From NCBI GenBank assembly GCA_940337035.1, contig OW679203.1:30327495-30391494 (forward strand): a stretch of 64,000 nt of DNA, written 5' to 3'. The notes beneath the pieces are model-generated. The model made no database searches, was not told the DNA's origin, and saw only the letters and a list, made by a program, of their open reading frames with translations. The translations under genes were made by a program, and so were the position numbers. The stretch is from Agriotes lineatus. Lineage: Eukaryota > Arthropoda > Insecta > Coleoptera > Elateridae. Below are positions 1-10,237 of the stretch, in pieces. Positions within the stretch are counted from its first letter, which is position 1, and every line of letters begins with the position of its first letter.

Positions 1-2171
1 GTGAGGGATGTAAAAGTAACAAGAAAAGCCGAAATTGGTAGCAACCATTACTTAGTTCAAATGAAACTAATATTAAGACAAGAAGAAAAAGAAGACAAAA
101 GAAGAAATAAAGTAAAGAAGAAAATAAAAAGTTATAAGCTCAAAGAACAGACAAATAAAATAAAGTATCAAGATAAACTTAAGAAAATTTTAGATGGACA
201 AAAAGGAGATGTAAGTATAGAGGAACAATGGAAAACACTAAAAGAAACAATACTAGTGGCAGCTGAAGAAATTTGTGTAACGACAAAAATAGGGAACAAA
301 AGCACAAAAAGAACAGAGTGGTGGACAACAGAGATACAGAAAGTCATTAAAGAGAAGAAAGATCTATGGAAAAAATACCTTAGCACAAAAATACAAACAG
401 ATTATGAGAAATACACGGAGAAAAGAACTCAAGTTAAAAACACAGTAAAAGAAGCAAAACAGGAGTCATGGAGGAAATTCGGACAAAACATGAATGCAAA
501 TTTCAGAGATAATCAGAAACTATTTTACGGCACACTGAAACAACTAAGACAGAAAAAAGGGTATAGTATGAAAAATATGAAAGACAAAGTTGGAAATATA
601 ATAACTGAAGAGAACAAAATAATGGAGAGGTGGAAAGAGCATTTCAAGGAAATAACAGAAGTTAAAGATTCAAAGGAACAGATAAAAGAGAAAAAGGAAG
701 AAAGTAAAACAGAAATAATGATCACTGAAGAAGAGGTCACACGAGCTATAAAGAAATTAAAATTAGGAAAATCAGCTGGAATTGATGAAATCACACCCGA
801 AATGATGTACTATTTAGAGGAATCAGGATTGAAAGAATTTACAAAGTTGATAAATAAAATAATAAAAGAAAAGAAAGTACCCAAGGAATGGAACACCGGG
901 ATCATTCTACCAATACATAAAAAAGGGGATGTAAGAGATTGCTCAAACTACCGAGGCATTACGCTAATGTGCATAGCAGCAAAGGTACTTGCCAGAATAA
1001 TAGAAACAAGAATAAAAGAACAAGTAGAAAACTCACTAGAAGAAACTCAGTATGGCTTTAGAAAAGGCAGGAGCACACAAGACCCAATATTTATATTAAG
1101 GCAATGTATCGAGAAATGCATAAACAAAACTAAAGAAATTCACATAGCTTTTATCGACTTAGAAAAAGCTTTTGACAGAATAAGACGAGAAGATATATGG
1201 CAGAGCTTACAAAAAAATGGAATAGACAGTGAAATAACGGAAGTAATAAAAACGATGTACGATACAACAAAAAATATAGTGAGAACAAATAATGAAGAGT
1301 CGACTGAGTTTGAAATAAGAAATGGCCTGAAACAAGGATGTGTGCTGAGCCCTATGTTATTTGCATTAGTAGTGAACGAAGCAATAAAGAACGCAAAACA
1401 AGAAATTAAACCGATGACACTGGGATATTGGAAGATGCAAAAGGTTGAGATATCGGAGCTGCTATTTGCGGACGACATGGCGATAGTAGCAGATACAGAA
1501 GAAAATCTACAACATAACCTGAACAAGTTAAACAAAGAACTGAACAAGATAAATATGAGAATGAACGTACAGAAGACAAAATCAATGATATTAGAACAAA
1601 GTAATAAAAAACATGATATCAGAATAAACGGGCAGAAGATAGAACAAGTCGAAGAATTTAAATACTTAGGAACAGTAATAGAAAGAAATGGAAAGATAGA
1701 AAAAGAAATAAACGATAAAATAGCAAAAGTAGGAAGAATATACAACGGACTAAGGACAACATTCTTGGAGAAAAGAGAAATACCAGAAGATGTAAAGATA
1801 GAAGTGGTTAAAAAGGTAATAAACCCCACATTAATATACGGTTCATAGAGAAAATAGACAGGAAAACAAGAAGAGATAGAATCAGAAATGAGAAATTCAG
1901 AAATAAATTTAAAATAAAACCAATACTGGCAAAAATCGAAGACAGACAATTAGGATGGCTGGGACATATACAAAGGATGACAGACGAAAGACTTACAAAG
2001 AGAGTGTATGAAGCTCGAGCACAAGGAGTCAACAGAAGAGGAAGACCTAGGAAAACGTGGCAAGAGGAGGTGAAAAAAGTGGTGCAGGAGAGAGGAATCC
2101 AGTGGAACGAAGTCAAAACTCTAACTCAGAATAGGATGGGATGGAAAAGGCTGATCAACTCAACCCAATAG
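1..2171 (+). pseudogene. LINE endonuclease-reverse transcriptase ORF, broken near its C-terminus
   Basis: This ORF copies the element RNA at a nicked target. RT motifs are in order: G-K-S-A-G-I-D (about 770-790), N-Y-R-G-I-T-L (about 945-965), A-F-I-D-L-E-K-A-F-D holding the first catalytic Asp (1147-1176), the G-L-K-Q-G-C-V-L-S-P turn (1324-1353) and the F-A-D-D catalytic box (1464-1475). Frame 1 stops at 1846-1848 straight after L-I-Y-G-S. Another frame then carries the usual RTE tail (Q-L-G-W-L-G-H-I, R-R-G-R-P-R-K-T-W) to a stop at 2169-2171. The W-containing linker normally found between these parts is absent, so I infer a small out-of-frame deletion at 1848. The upstream endonuclease is outside the window. 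Confidence 0.85.
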
Positions 2172-2222
2172 TCTTACACCTCACGGTAGAAAGACTCAGG
2201 AATAAAGAAAAAAAAAGAAGAT
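1..2222 (+). mobile_element. RTE-like non-LTR retrotransposon (LINE), 3' portion
   Basis: The window opens inside the element. The first ~27 residues look like the end of an apurinic-type endonuclease domain (G-S-N-H-Y-L-V, equivalent to the usual SDHHLV), followed by a full reverse transcriptase and a C-terminal tail. The element ends near 2222 in an A-rich tail (A-rich from about 2200) and directly abuts a DUF7869-like gene, so it probably inserted into or truncated that gene. The coding strand is strongly A-rich. No target duplication can be checked because the 5' end lies outside the window. Confidence 0.85.
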
Positions 2223-2944
2223 TCTTTTTTGCCGGAAGAAAAAGATACTTTGGTTTTATGGTCTGACTCGTGTGGAGGCGAAAATCGAAATATAAAGATT
2301 GTATTGCTTTTAAAAACGATTCTAGAATCGCATCCTTCACTTACAACTATTTACCTAAAGTATCTGATACCCGGGCACAGCTTCCTGCCAAATGATACAG
2401 ACTTTGGGAAGATCGAAAGGAAACTAAAGTGCCAATTACGCGTGTACACTCTAGATGAATTTAAAAAAATCGTAGAGTCTTGTTCAGCAACAAATAAATT
2501 TGTTGTGTCTGAAATGACAAAAGAAGATTTTCTTGGAACGTCAGAAATAGAAAAATGCATTACTAACCGAAAAATTGATAATAATGGAGAGAAAGTTAAT
2601 TGGCTTCAAGCTAGGGTATGATCAAGCTCTGTAGAGAAAATCCTTTTTCAATTTTTATGAAATATAGCCACCAAGAGGATGAAGAGTATAAAGAAATTAG
2701 TATACGAAAAACAACCAAAGGCAGGCCAACCGCTGATTCTTGTTTCACACCAAAACTGTTTCAATTATATCCGAACGGGAAAGAGATTTCCACAAAAAAG
2801 CTGGCTGATATTGAAAGTTTATTGGGTATGATACCAAATGATGCCAAACATTTCTATCAGAATTTAAATGTAGCTGATTTCGTAGACGATGTAGAAGCAT
2901 TCGGAGAAACTATCGATTTTGTAGTTGAGACAGAAGATGAATAA
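2223..2944 (+). pseudogene. DUF7869-like protein (transposon-derived, RNase H-like), N-terminus lost, one frameshift
   Basis: Translation gives L-W-S-D-S-C-G-G-E-N-R-N followed by Y-L-I-P-G-H-S-F-L-P-N-D-T-D-F-G. I associate this signature from memory with insect DUF7869-type proteins, thought to have an RNase H-like fold derived from a transposase. The reading frame changes once near 2615 (A-R-V stop, then I-K-L-C-R-E-N-P-F in the next frame) and ends at 2942-2944. There is no good ATG: the 5' part is cut off by the LINE tail. It may be a pseudogene or the last exon of a gene with one sequence error. The family name is less certain than the homologous pattern. Confidence 0.6.
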
Positions 2945-3088
2945 TTTTTTTTAACCAGTGTTTTTTTATAACAGACAGAATTGTTTATTTTTTCTTAGGC
3001 AGTATTAAAAATAGGTCTCTTTATTGTTTTTTATACCTAAGATTTGATGCTCGCCTTTATTTTTGAATGTATTTTCATTTTCTATTCC

Positions 3089-3094
3089 AATAAA
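3089..3094 (+). terminator. Poly(A) signal AATAAA downstream of the DUF7869-like gene
   Basis: A canonical AATAAA lies 145 bp after the stop codon in an AT-rich, T-rich 3' flank, where a polyadenylation signal would be expected. Confidence 0.35.
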
Positions 3095-3689
3095 ATATTT
3101 CTTTAAAATTCAGTTGCTTTATTGAATAGGGCCTAATCAAAACACAAACCAAATGCTTGTTATATCAAAACAGATCCAAGTATACCTATTGCTATATTTA
3201 TACAGAACCAACCACCACAAGAATCATCTAAAAAGATCCATGTGTAAAAATTTAAGTTTAACAAAAAGGTACTAAACGCCATTTTTACCAAAATAATCAA
3301 CTTGAAAAAATTAAATCAGTATTAAACTTACCTAGGGCTTTTACTGATCTAATTTTCTGTTTTAAAAATGTTTATGTCCTACCAGTACATTAATTGAAAT
3401 TAATGACTCTATTTTAAGGTATCTTAGATACAAAATAACGCTCCAGGGCAATTATTTTCTTCATAAGAACACTAGGGTTATTATGAAAAATTAACAGTAT
3501 TTGTTTCCATGGATACAACTGTATTATGCACCACTGTCACAATGAAAATTAATGACAGCTCAGCTAATGTCACAAATCTAACTTAGATCAGCTAACTAGA
3601 TCAATCTTAAATACCATATCATAGTAATTATATGAATTGAATATGAATATGAATTAGGTAAGAAAATTGGTAGGACATAAAACCTTGAA
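3095..3689. other. AT-rich spacer, no gene seen
   Basis: I see no coding frame, TIR pair or tandem repeat in this stretch. Confidence 0.5.
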
Positions 3690-3809
3690 GGCACCACGGG
3701 CATTATGAGCTAAGAGCCCGCGATTCTTGTACACACCTCGGGCCCCAGGCCCTCGGTTAGTACACTAACAATCTTGGGCTCTTATTTTACTCATAATGCC
3801 CTCGGTACC
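3690..3809. repeat. Foldback element 1 (120-bp imperfect palindrome)
   Basis: The left arm GGGCATTATGAGCTAAGAGC matches the reverse complement of the right arm (GGGCATTATGAGTAAAATAA then GAGCCC), with a GC-rich loop around CTCGGGCCCCAGGCCCTCGG. The RNA or single strand would form one long hairpin. No clear target duplication. It has the same build as the foldbacks at 13934, 36654 and 61261. Confidence 0.7.
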
Positions 3810-4030
3810 TTAATAACTATTAAATCGTGCATTTTTAACTACAGACCTATTTATCAGCTTGTAAAAACGTTAACCTTAATTTGCTCAAAACAAGGAATTG
3901 GCGGTTGGTTCCTTTTAGATAAGCGCTATCCATTTACAAAGTGTCACTGAATGACAATCAAGCAGTCTGGCCTGATTTTAAATAGCTTTCCAATTTCTGG
4001 AATACTCTTTTTATAAGCAAGCTATTTTTT

Positions 4031-4611
4031 TTAATTCGGCGCCATCACTAAACTCCACCTCCTTTTTATAATTGGTCGGCACGGTGTACTTATTAACGGC
4101 TGCGCCACTACGGGCAGGCTCACGGAAAACTGCATCCTATCCATCGCCATCAGGAGGGACACCGTCGGTATGCTTGACCGCCACACGACGCGGCTTTGGG
4201 GCATACCTACAAAGGATTGGCAAGCGGTAGGACCCGGCTTGTGACTACGGGGAAATGGACACCGCGGAGCATTCAAGGGGCTCATATGGCAAACCAACTT
4301 GAAGGAGGTCCGCGCACTAGCGAGTAAGCAGTGGTGGGAGGCCCTACGCGGGTTCGCTTCCGGAGTGCCGCGCTTGTGCTCTACACGCGAGTAAGCATAA
4401 TGCGCGAGTGAAGAGTGAACTGGTGCGGGGAGGGCGATTGGCCCGCGCTGCGGATCGAAGCCGCCGGAATATAGAAAGCCATGTCCCTTGCCCCTCCACT
4501 GACGTGCTACGACACATCGGGTGTCTGACTTCGCGCGGCTTCGCTGTGCTGCTGCTGTGCTCCGTTTCAATCTCGCGACTTGGCGACCTTTGCTTACTCA
4601 CGTGTAATCTA
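4031..4611. other. GC-rich block of unknown nature
   Basis: About 580 bp is clearly more GC-rich than its surroundings and ends abruptly at both sides, just left of the ISL2EU terminus at 4633. Open frames exist on both strands, including a 57-codon plus-strand frame (4071-4244) with a plausible amino-acid mix (R-L-W-G-I-P-T-K-D-W). I recognise no domain. It could be a fragment of a GC-rich transposon, a 5' exon region of a host gene, or sequence brought in from elsewhere. Confidence 0.4.
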
Positions 4612-4965
4612 ATCTATTTATTGCTTATTTATAGACGCATTTAGTGTGACGTAGTCGATGCCTTGACAACCCCGTTCCGATCCAAACAACGCGCATAGCA
4701 ACTGGTTATTGGCTCTGGCAATCGATTTTAAGCTTTATTAACTGACGTTACAAAGAAGTACTGCATGGTAAGCATTGCAAACGTTCACCTGTTGTGTTTT
4801 AAAGTGCCTAAATTAAGTTTGTATTTAGTTACGATGATGTGCTTTGCGCCTAACTGTAAACATTACAATGAAAAACATTGTTGTAAGTTTTTCACGTTTC
4901 CAAAAGATCCAACGGAAAGACGACGATGGATTAAACTTGTAAGGTAAAAGATAGGTTATGTTATA

Positions 4966-5242
4966 TAATAATAATGGTGAGGCACTAACACCCCATGAAG
5001 AGGCTTGGCCTGCAAGGCGGAAGGTTAGAGCTTCCGTATCCTCGCTCTCACACCCGGCTGTCGCGTGTCAAATTCATGACACGTGGTGATGTGGTGAGCA
5101 CCACGCATTAGACAACCGCATTATTACCCCTTGTTCTTTCGAACGCAGGTTTCCAATTATTTAAAGCGACTGGGTAGGCCACCCGCCAGGCATCGATCTG
5201 CGCCGCAGTCCGAAGCTCTAATCATCAGAGCCACGCTGGCGC
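4966..5242 (-). repeat. tRNA-derived SINE in intron 1 of the ISL2EU transposase
   Basis: A 277-bp insertion is flanked by perfect 14-bp duplications TAGGTTATGTTATA (4952-4965 and 5243-5256). Read on the minus strand, the head looks like a tRNA gene: GTGGCTCTGATGATTAGAGC resembles an A box, and AGATCGATGCC about 30 bp later resembles a worn B box. The other end is an ATT repeat tail, a common SINE 3' end. It lies in an intron, so it need not have harmed the gene. Confidence 0.75.
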
Positions 5243-6357
5243 TAGGTTATGTTATACTCTTTGAAAATTTAAATTTTTGCATTTGTCAGTAGTTATTAAT
5301 TTTTGTTGTAACTTTTCCTTATTTAGAAGAACAGACAAAGAGCCCAATGATGGCTCTAGGCTGTGTAGTTGTCATTTTAGAGATGGGTTAAAGCAGCATG
5401 ACCCAACTATCTTCGAACATAATGCAACTCGCAGCCATGTGTTTCCTTCTCCTCCTGGCAAAAAAAGAAAAAGTAAGTTAAGCCTTAGTAATATAAAATA
5501 CGTTTTATTAACATCGCGTTTCATTTTACAGAAGAACTAAGAAAGTGGCTGCTGTTCCACAGGTTTAGGCATGTACAAGCAGAAGTGTAGAAACGCAGCC
5601 ATCAACTTCAAGTATATTAACCGAAGCTGAAAATATGTTACTGGAGAAAGAGTTGCACGATGTAACAAAAAAGCTAGACAAATTAGAAACATCGTTTTCT
5701 TTTACACACATACAAGATAAGGAAGATCTTATAGTTTTATACACTGGACTGCCAAATAAAACAATTTTTTTGAGTCTTTTCCATTTACTGGAAAACATCG
5801 AAAAGACATACTATCTTGGATGGAATGTTGACTGCATTAGTGAAGTAGATCAACTGTTTTTGACGTTATATAAGCTACGTCAAAACCCTTCACATAAAGA
5901 CTTAGCCCAACGGTTTAACTGTTCTACTGCAACAATTACAAATATCTTTGTAACCTGGTTACATTTGTTGCACGAGGTGATATTTTGTCATTTGATGTCG
6001 TCCGTTCCCTCCAGAGCAAACAACAGAGCATGCTGGCCCAGTTGCTTTTCGGTTTTTCCCAACACAAGGATGGTAATAGATTGTACAGAAATTTTTTCTG
6101 AAATTCCTTGTTCTCTACATAAAAAGAGAGAAACTTACAGCCACTACAAGCACCGAAATACCCTTAAGGGACTTATTGGTGTAGCATCCAATGGCGTGGT
6201 GACTTACATGAGTCCATTGTACCCTGGTTCAACATCGGACAAAGTAATTGTGCATGAGTGCGGGGTGCTAAGTGTTTTTGAGCCCGGCGATTTAATAATC
6301 GCAGATAAAGGCTTTCTGATTAGTGACCTTCTACCTGCTGGTGTTTCACTAAACATA

Positions 6358-8004
6358 CCGTAGAATGGGGGAACTTGGGACAAAATAATTTTTATTTTTA
6401 TGAACTTGAGGAATATTTCTAAAATTATTGATTTTAATTTAATCAAAATGGTGTGATCGTAAAGCCCCATTCTTTATACAGTAAATTAAGTTAAAAAACA
6501 AAAATTAATAGTTAATTGTTAAATTTTTTTACATAGTTTTTTCATGTCCCAAATTACCCAGACGGTTGTCATATTTGGGACAACTATTTATTTTGTTAAG
6601 AAATCTAGTGCTATTGAGACTGTTGCCTCAAATTAGCCAATGCTAGGGTAAATTGGGACAATTTTCATTAAAAAAAAAATTGACACGCCTAATTTATAGG
6701 CAGGCAGGCAGGCAGGAAATAAAAATATTTAAATTTAGGTTGATTTTATTAGATAATAAAAAGCACATATACAATGCAATACAAAAAAACAAAGTTTTCA
6801 AGACAACCGGTTAATGAAATAAAAGTTTGAAATAATTTGCAAAAAAATTAATAGGGATTTTTTTTAAAATAATACCTTCCTCTTTTGTTAAGTGGATTAG
6901 GAAGAACCTTTATAATTTGTTCTTTTACAATTTTATTGCAATCCAACACTTGAGGAAAAACATAAACACTATTATTACCCTGAAGAGGTCTTAAACAGCT
7001 GACATCGTAAGTTTTTTTATTGCATTTTACAATCTGAGACACAAACAGCTTTTCTGTTTCTTTTTTTGTGCCTTCATTGTAAATGAACTTTACTACAACA
7101 AAGTGACCTACATCTAACATTGTTATATTAATATTTTCCTCTTCTTCTTCTACTGCCCCATCCTCTTCTTCCTCTGCTGCCCACTCCTCTTCTATTAACA
7201 AATTTTCACCGTTTTCTTCTTCCACCGCCTGAAGAACAGTTTCTTCTTGCTCTTGTGTAATATCAATGGCACTTACTGATTTTCCTGGAGGAACATTGAC
7301 TTTCTTCTTTCGTTGTTTCGCATTGGTGACAACTTCAGATGGCTTAACATACTCTTTTACTACTTGTTTTAATGCTTGTAAAAAAGCGGTTTAGCACAGG
7401 TGGTCGTCCTATCCTGTCTGAGTTTTGTCCCCGATACTTTCTAAACAATGTAGATTTTGGCACTTGAAATCTTTCTGCAGCAGCTCGGATTGTCGTACGT
7501 CCATCAATCACAGCTGCTAGAGCTAATTCTATGTTGTTTTTTTCATAATCACAATAACGTGTGGCACCTAACCTCCTTCTATAAACTCTTGGCATTTTGT
7601 CCCAAATTATCCTAAAACGATGAGAATTTGTTAAAACCTCTTAAAATAAATAAACATTCTAAAATTTCAACAATGCAAACACAAAACATAATAACTGAGG
7701 TTATAACCAAACAAATTAATGGATAAACTAGGTTATATTTACCTTGGTTTTAAAATGCCAGACCACACTTTCAAGTGTACGAAATGCTCACTTATTTTTT
7801 GTAATTTTAAATAATTAATTGTGCAAATAAAAACAGTAAATTCCCCAAAACAATGTACAGATTATTAAGAGAATGTAATCTAAAGTATCTAGTTATTTTT
7901 TTAGACATTTCAGAAGTGCCAATTTATAACTTTTTGCGGCAAATTTAAAAATATGACATTTTGTCCCAAATAATACCCAAGTCCCATGTTCCCCCAGTTT
8001 ACGG
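6358..8004. mobile_element. Pogo-like element A (internally deleted), inserted in the ISL2EU transposase
   Basis: Length 1647 bp, flanked by TA (6356-6357, 8005-8006). TIRs: left CCGTAGAATGGGGGAACTTG, right (reversed) CCGTAAACTGGGGGAACATG. Its word TTGGGACA/TGTCCCAA recurs internally (near 6546, 6584, 6650, 7605 and 7962). It encodes only the two ends of a pogo-type transposase on the minus strand, so it is a deletion derivative that would need a transposase in trans. A (GCAG)n run lies near 6700-6716. No PHD finger is visible. Confidence 0.85.
6848..7595 (-). pseudogene. Pogo A transposase remnant: psq-type HTH joined to C-terminal tail
   Basis: From ATG at 7595 the product starts with a pipsqueak-type HTH (A-L-A-A-V-I-D-G-R-T-T-I-R-A-A-A-E-R-F, then V-P-K-S-T-L-F-R-K-Y). 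Near 7385 the frame jumps to a linker and an acidic stretch (E-E-E-E-D-G-A-V-E-E-E-E-E), then a tail D-V-G-H-F-V-V-V-K-F ending K-R-G-R-Y-Y-F-K-K-N-P-Y. The CENPB-type HTH and the DDE_1 catalytic core are missing, so it cannot catalyse transposition, although a short DNA-binding protein could in principle be made after a frame repair. Confidence 0.75.
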
Positions 8005-8432
8005 TACCACCATTTTTGTGGCAGCCACAATTTACGGAGGACCAAATAATTCAAACACGAAACATAGCTCGTGCAAGAATACACGTGGAGCGAGCAATTC
8101 GACGTTGCAAAGCGTATAAAATATTAAGTTTGATTCCACAAAACTTGATGCCACTCTCTACAAAAATCTGGCAAGTTTGTGGGGCTTTAACAAATTTTCA
8201 ATATCCGCTAATAAAAGAGGTGGAAATTTATTACAAGGATCAAAGTGCGGCAATGTGATTATAATAAACAATGCGGTTGTGTTTTAGCTAATAATTATAT
8301 ATTTAGAAAATTATTGTACAATATTAAATAAACTAGTTTATTACTGCATTATCATTACGTATATGTATAATTTACTAACAAATAAGTGAAACTACATGTT
8401 TATTTGGGACTAACTACTTTATTTTTGTTTAA

Positions 8433-9898
8433 TCATGTTGTACTAGTTACATGCGGGATGAAACGATTAATGTAAACATTTTGTAGTACATCTATATTTT
8501 CTGCCCACTTCTCATTTCGTACAATATTTAGTACAACCAGCATACGAGGCGTCCATATAACTAAATAACACAGTTTTTTATTTAGTAAATGCAACTGTCC
8601 TTGAATTTGGTGAAAATATTCATGGCTTTCGTTTATAGTAAATCGCTGCGTTTCAACATCGAAAATACAAATATATTTTCTATCACGTGAAAGTGCCTGT
8701 ATTAGGTTCGAGTCCTGATATTTAAAAGGACACTTAATTTCTACCAGGGCATCTTCACCTACAAGGCCATCAGGGCTTGCACCAAGATATCCACAATTGT
8801 GGAGCCATAATCCGGCACGGATCACTGGTAGCGAAGTTGCTGCAGTAAATGCTTTAATAGCATCCACTTCATGTTCGCGACCCCACTGTACAGCTTTCAC
8901 ACCATCTAAGTTGTATGTTCCTGTAAAGATTTATTTAAAAAATTAGAGAATTCATAATCTACAGCAATTGCAGAATTTACCTGTAAGTCTTTTAAAAAGC
9001 GATGGTGGATAGCTTTTCCTTTTACAGGCAGCGAGCATCATTCCAAATGAACTGGCTGTCAGTCGGAGCTTTTTGGCAATTAACCACACAGGATTGTCCG
9101 ATTGTCCTATAGTTTTTTCAATACTTCAAGCACTATTTCTGGTGTGACACGTATTTTTTCTTCAAAATAAGAGGTTTTTGGACACTCTTTTGGTAGTCTT
9201 CAGAAAAAATGACATCGCCAACATTTACTACCACATTTTCCTCCTGTGATGCGAGTTTGGGGGCTAAAAGCGAAGTAAAGCCTACTGCACCACCAAATGA
9301 TGCCAACTCTTCTCGGAGACGTTCAATTTCAGGTTCGCTAACATCTCTTTTAGAAGCACGGTATTCTTTTGTCGGAGGAAATAATTCTTCAATCGTTTTT
9401 ACCACCTGCTCAACTGCATTTACTTTTGGTGCCGACCAGCTGCACGATTGATCGGTTACAGATACATTGTAATGCGCAAATAACCCTGTTGCAGCGACAT
9501 GATGGCAGGAAAGTTGGACACGTGGACATGTACACGTTGAGTTAGTGAGGTTCTTATCTTTGTCCAAAAATATCTAAAACAGACAGATAAGGTTCGCGTC
9601 ACTATGTTAAATAGCACTTTCAATCAATTTAAATTTGTTAGGTTAGGATCGGTTAAAAGTTAATTATAAAGAAACTATAGCTTACCTCAACTTGGTAGAT
9701 TTTATCTTTCATGCTAGCATGAACTGACCCACTGATGGTTTTTGCACTATCATTATATTTCATGTTTAAAACATGCCCAGACTCCAATGCATTTTCGCCT
9801 CTTTCAATTAATTTCATCTCATCTTTGAAATAATTATTATTCAATGAAGATAATTTCAGCACGTGTTTTTGAGCCATCGTTGCAAGAACTTCAAGCAC
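8433..9898 (-). pseudogene. ISL2EU accessory protein: SWIM zinc finger + YqaJ-type nuclease
   Basis: Three exons: 9898-9686, 9573-8981 and 8920-8433, with GT/AG boundaries. A SWIM finger spans the first junction (C-T-C-P-R-V-Q-L-S-C-H-H). The YqaJ lambda-exonuclease-type nuclease follows: L-T-A-S-S-F-G-M-M early, then W-G-R-E-H-E, G-A-S-P-D-G-L-V and V-E-I-K-C-P-F, which carry the acidic and Lys residues expected for metal-dependent DNA cleavage. Two frameshifts occur, one near 9175-9180 and one near 9118 where one base appears lost. From family knowledge ISL2EU elements carry such a gene beside the transposase; its exact role in transposition is not known to me. Confidence 0.8.
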
Positions 9899-10237
9899 AA
9901 AAGAACGACAACGACGTAATTATTGTTGGTATGTTTTAATCTTTAAATAATTGCTTTCGCAAATTCTTCTTGTCTTAAGGCGGATTTACATTTTGCACTT
10001 TTAGTGTACATCACGGATGATTCATCCGTAGTGAAAGTGTAAGTTGCCAATTCATCTGCATTTCATCCAAAATGAACATCGAAAGTGACAGTGAACAAAG
10101 TAGAACCAATGCCTACTTTGGATGAATCGAATGGATGATTCATCCGCGTTGACAAGTCTAAACATGCTAGTGAAAAGTTGCAGACGGTTTAAAAACTGTG
10201 TACTATCATTTTAATTGTAATTAAAATCTAGGCAATT

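Larger units (their letters stand above)
4834..8258 (+). pseudogene. ISL2EU transposase: THAP zinc finger + HTH + DDE_4, three exons, interrupted by pogo A
   Basis: Exons: 4834-4943, 5327-5473 and 5532-6357 continued at 8007-8258; the GT/AG junctions keep frame. Exons 1-2 form a THAP DNA-binding domain (C-F-A-P-N-C, F-P-K-D-P-T, W, then C-S-C-H-F). Exon 3 has a coiled stretch, an HTH (L-A-Q-R-F-N-C-S-T-A-T-I-T-N) and a DDE_4 domain: D in V-I-D-C-T-E, D in G-S-T-S-D-K, and E in H-V-E-R-A-I-R-R after the insertion. An in-frame TAG at 5566-5568 interrupts exon 3. Pogo A sits at a TA in the codons for N-I-P/P-F-L-W; taking it out with one TA restores the frame exactly. Disabled, but the frame is otherwise well kept. 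Confidence 0.82.

Noticed and set aside
1140..1949. 269-codon minus-strand ORF opposite the LINE
   Set aside because: Shadow of the A-rich reverse transcriptase frame; hydrophobic, with no domain.
4031..4601. 179- and 85-codon minus-strand ORFs in the GC-rich block
   Set aside because: Overlapping frames in GC-rich DNA, with no motif and no splice context.
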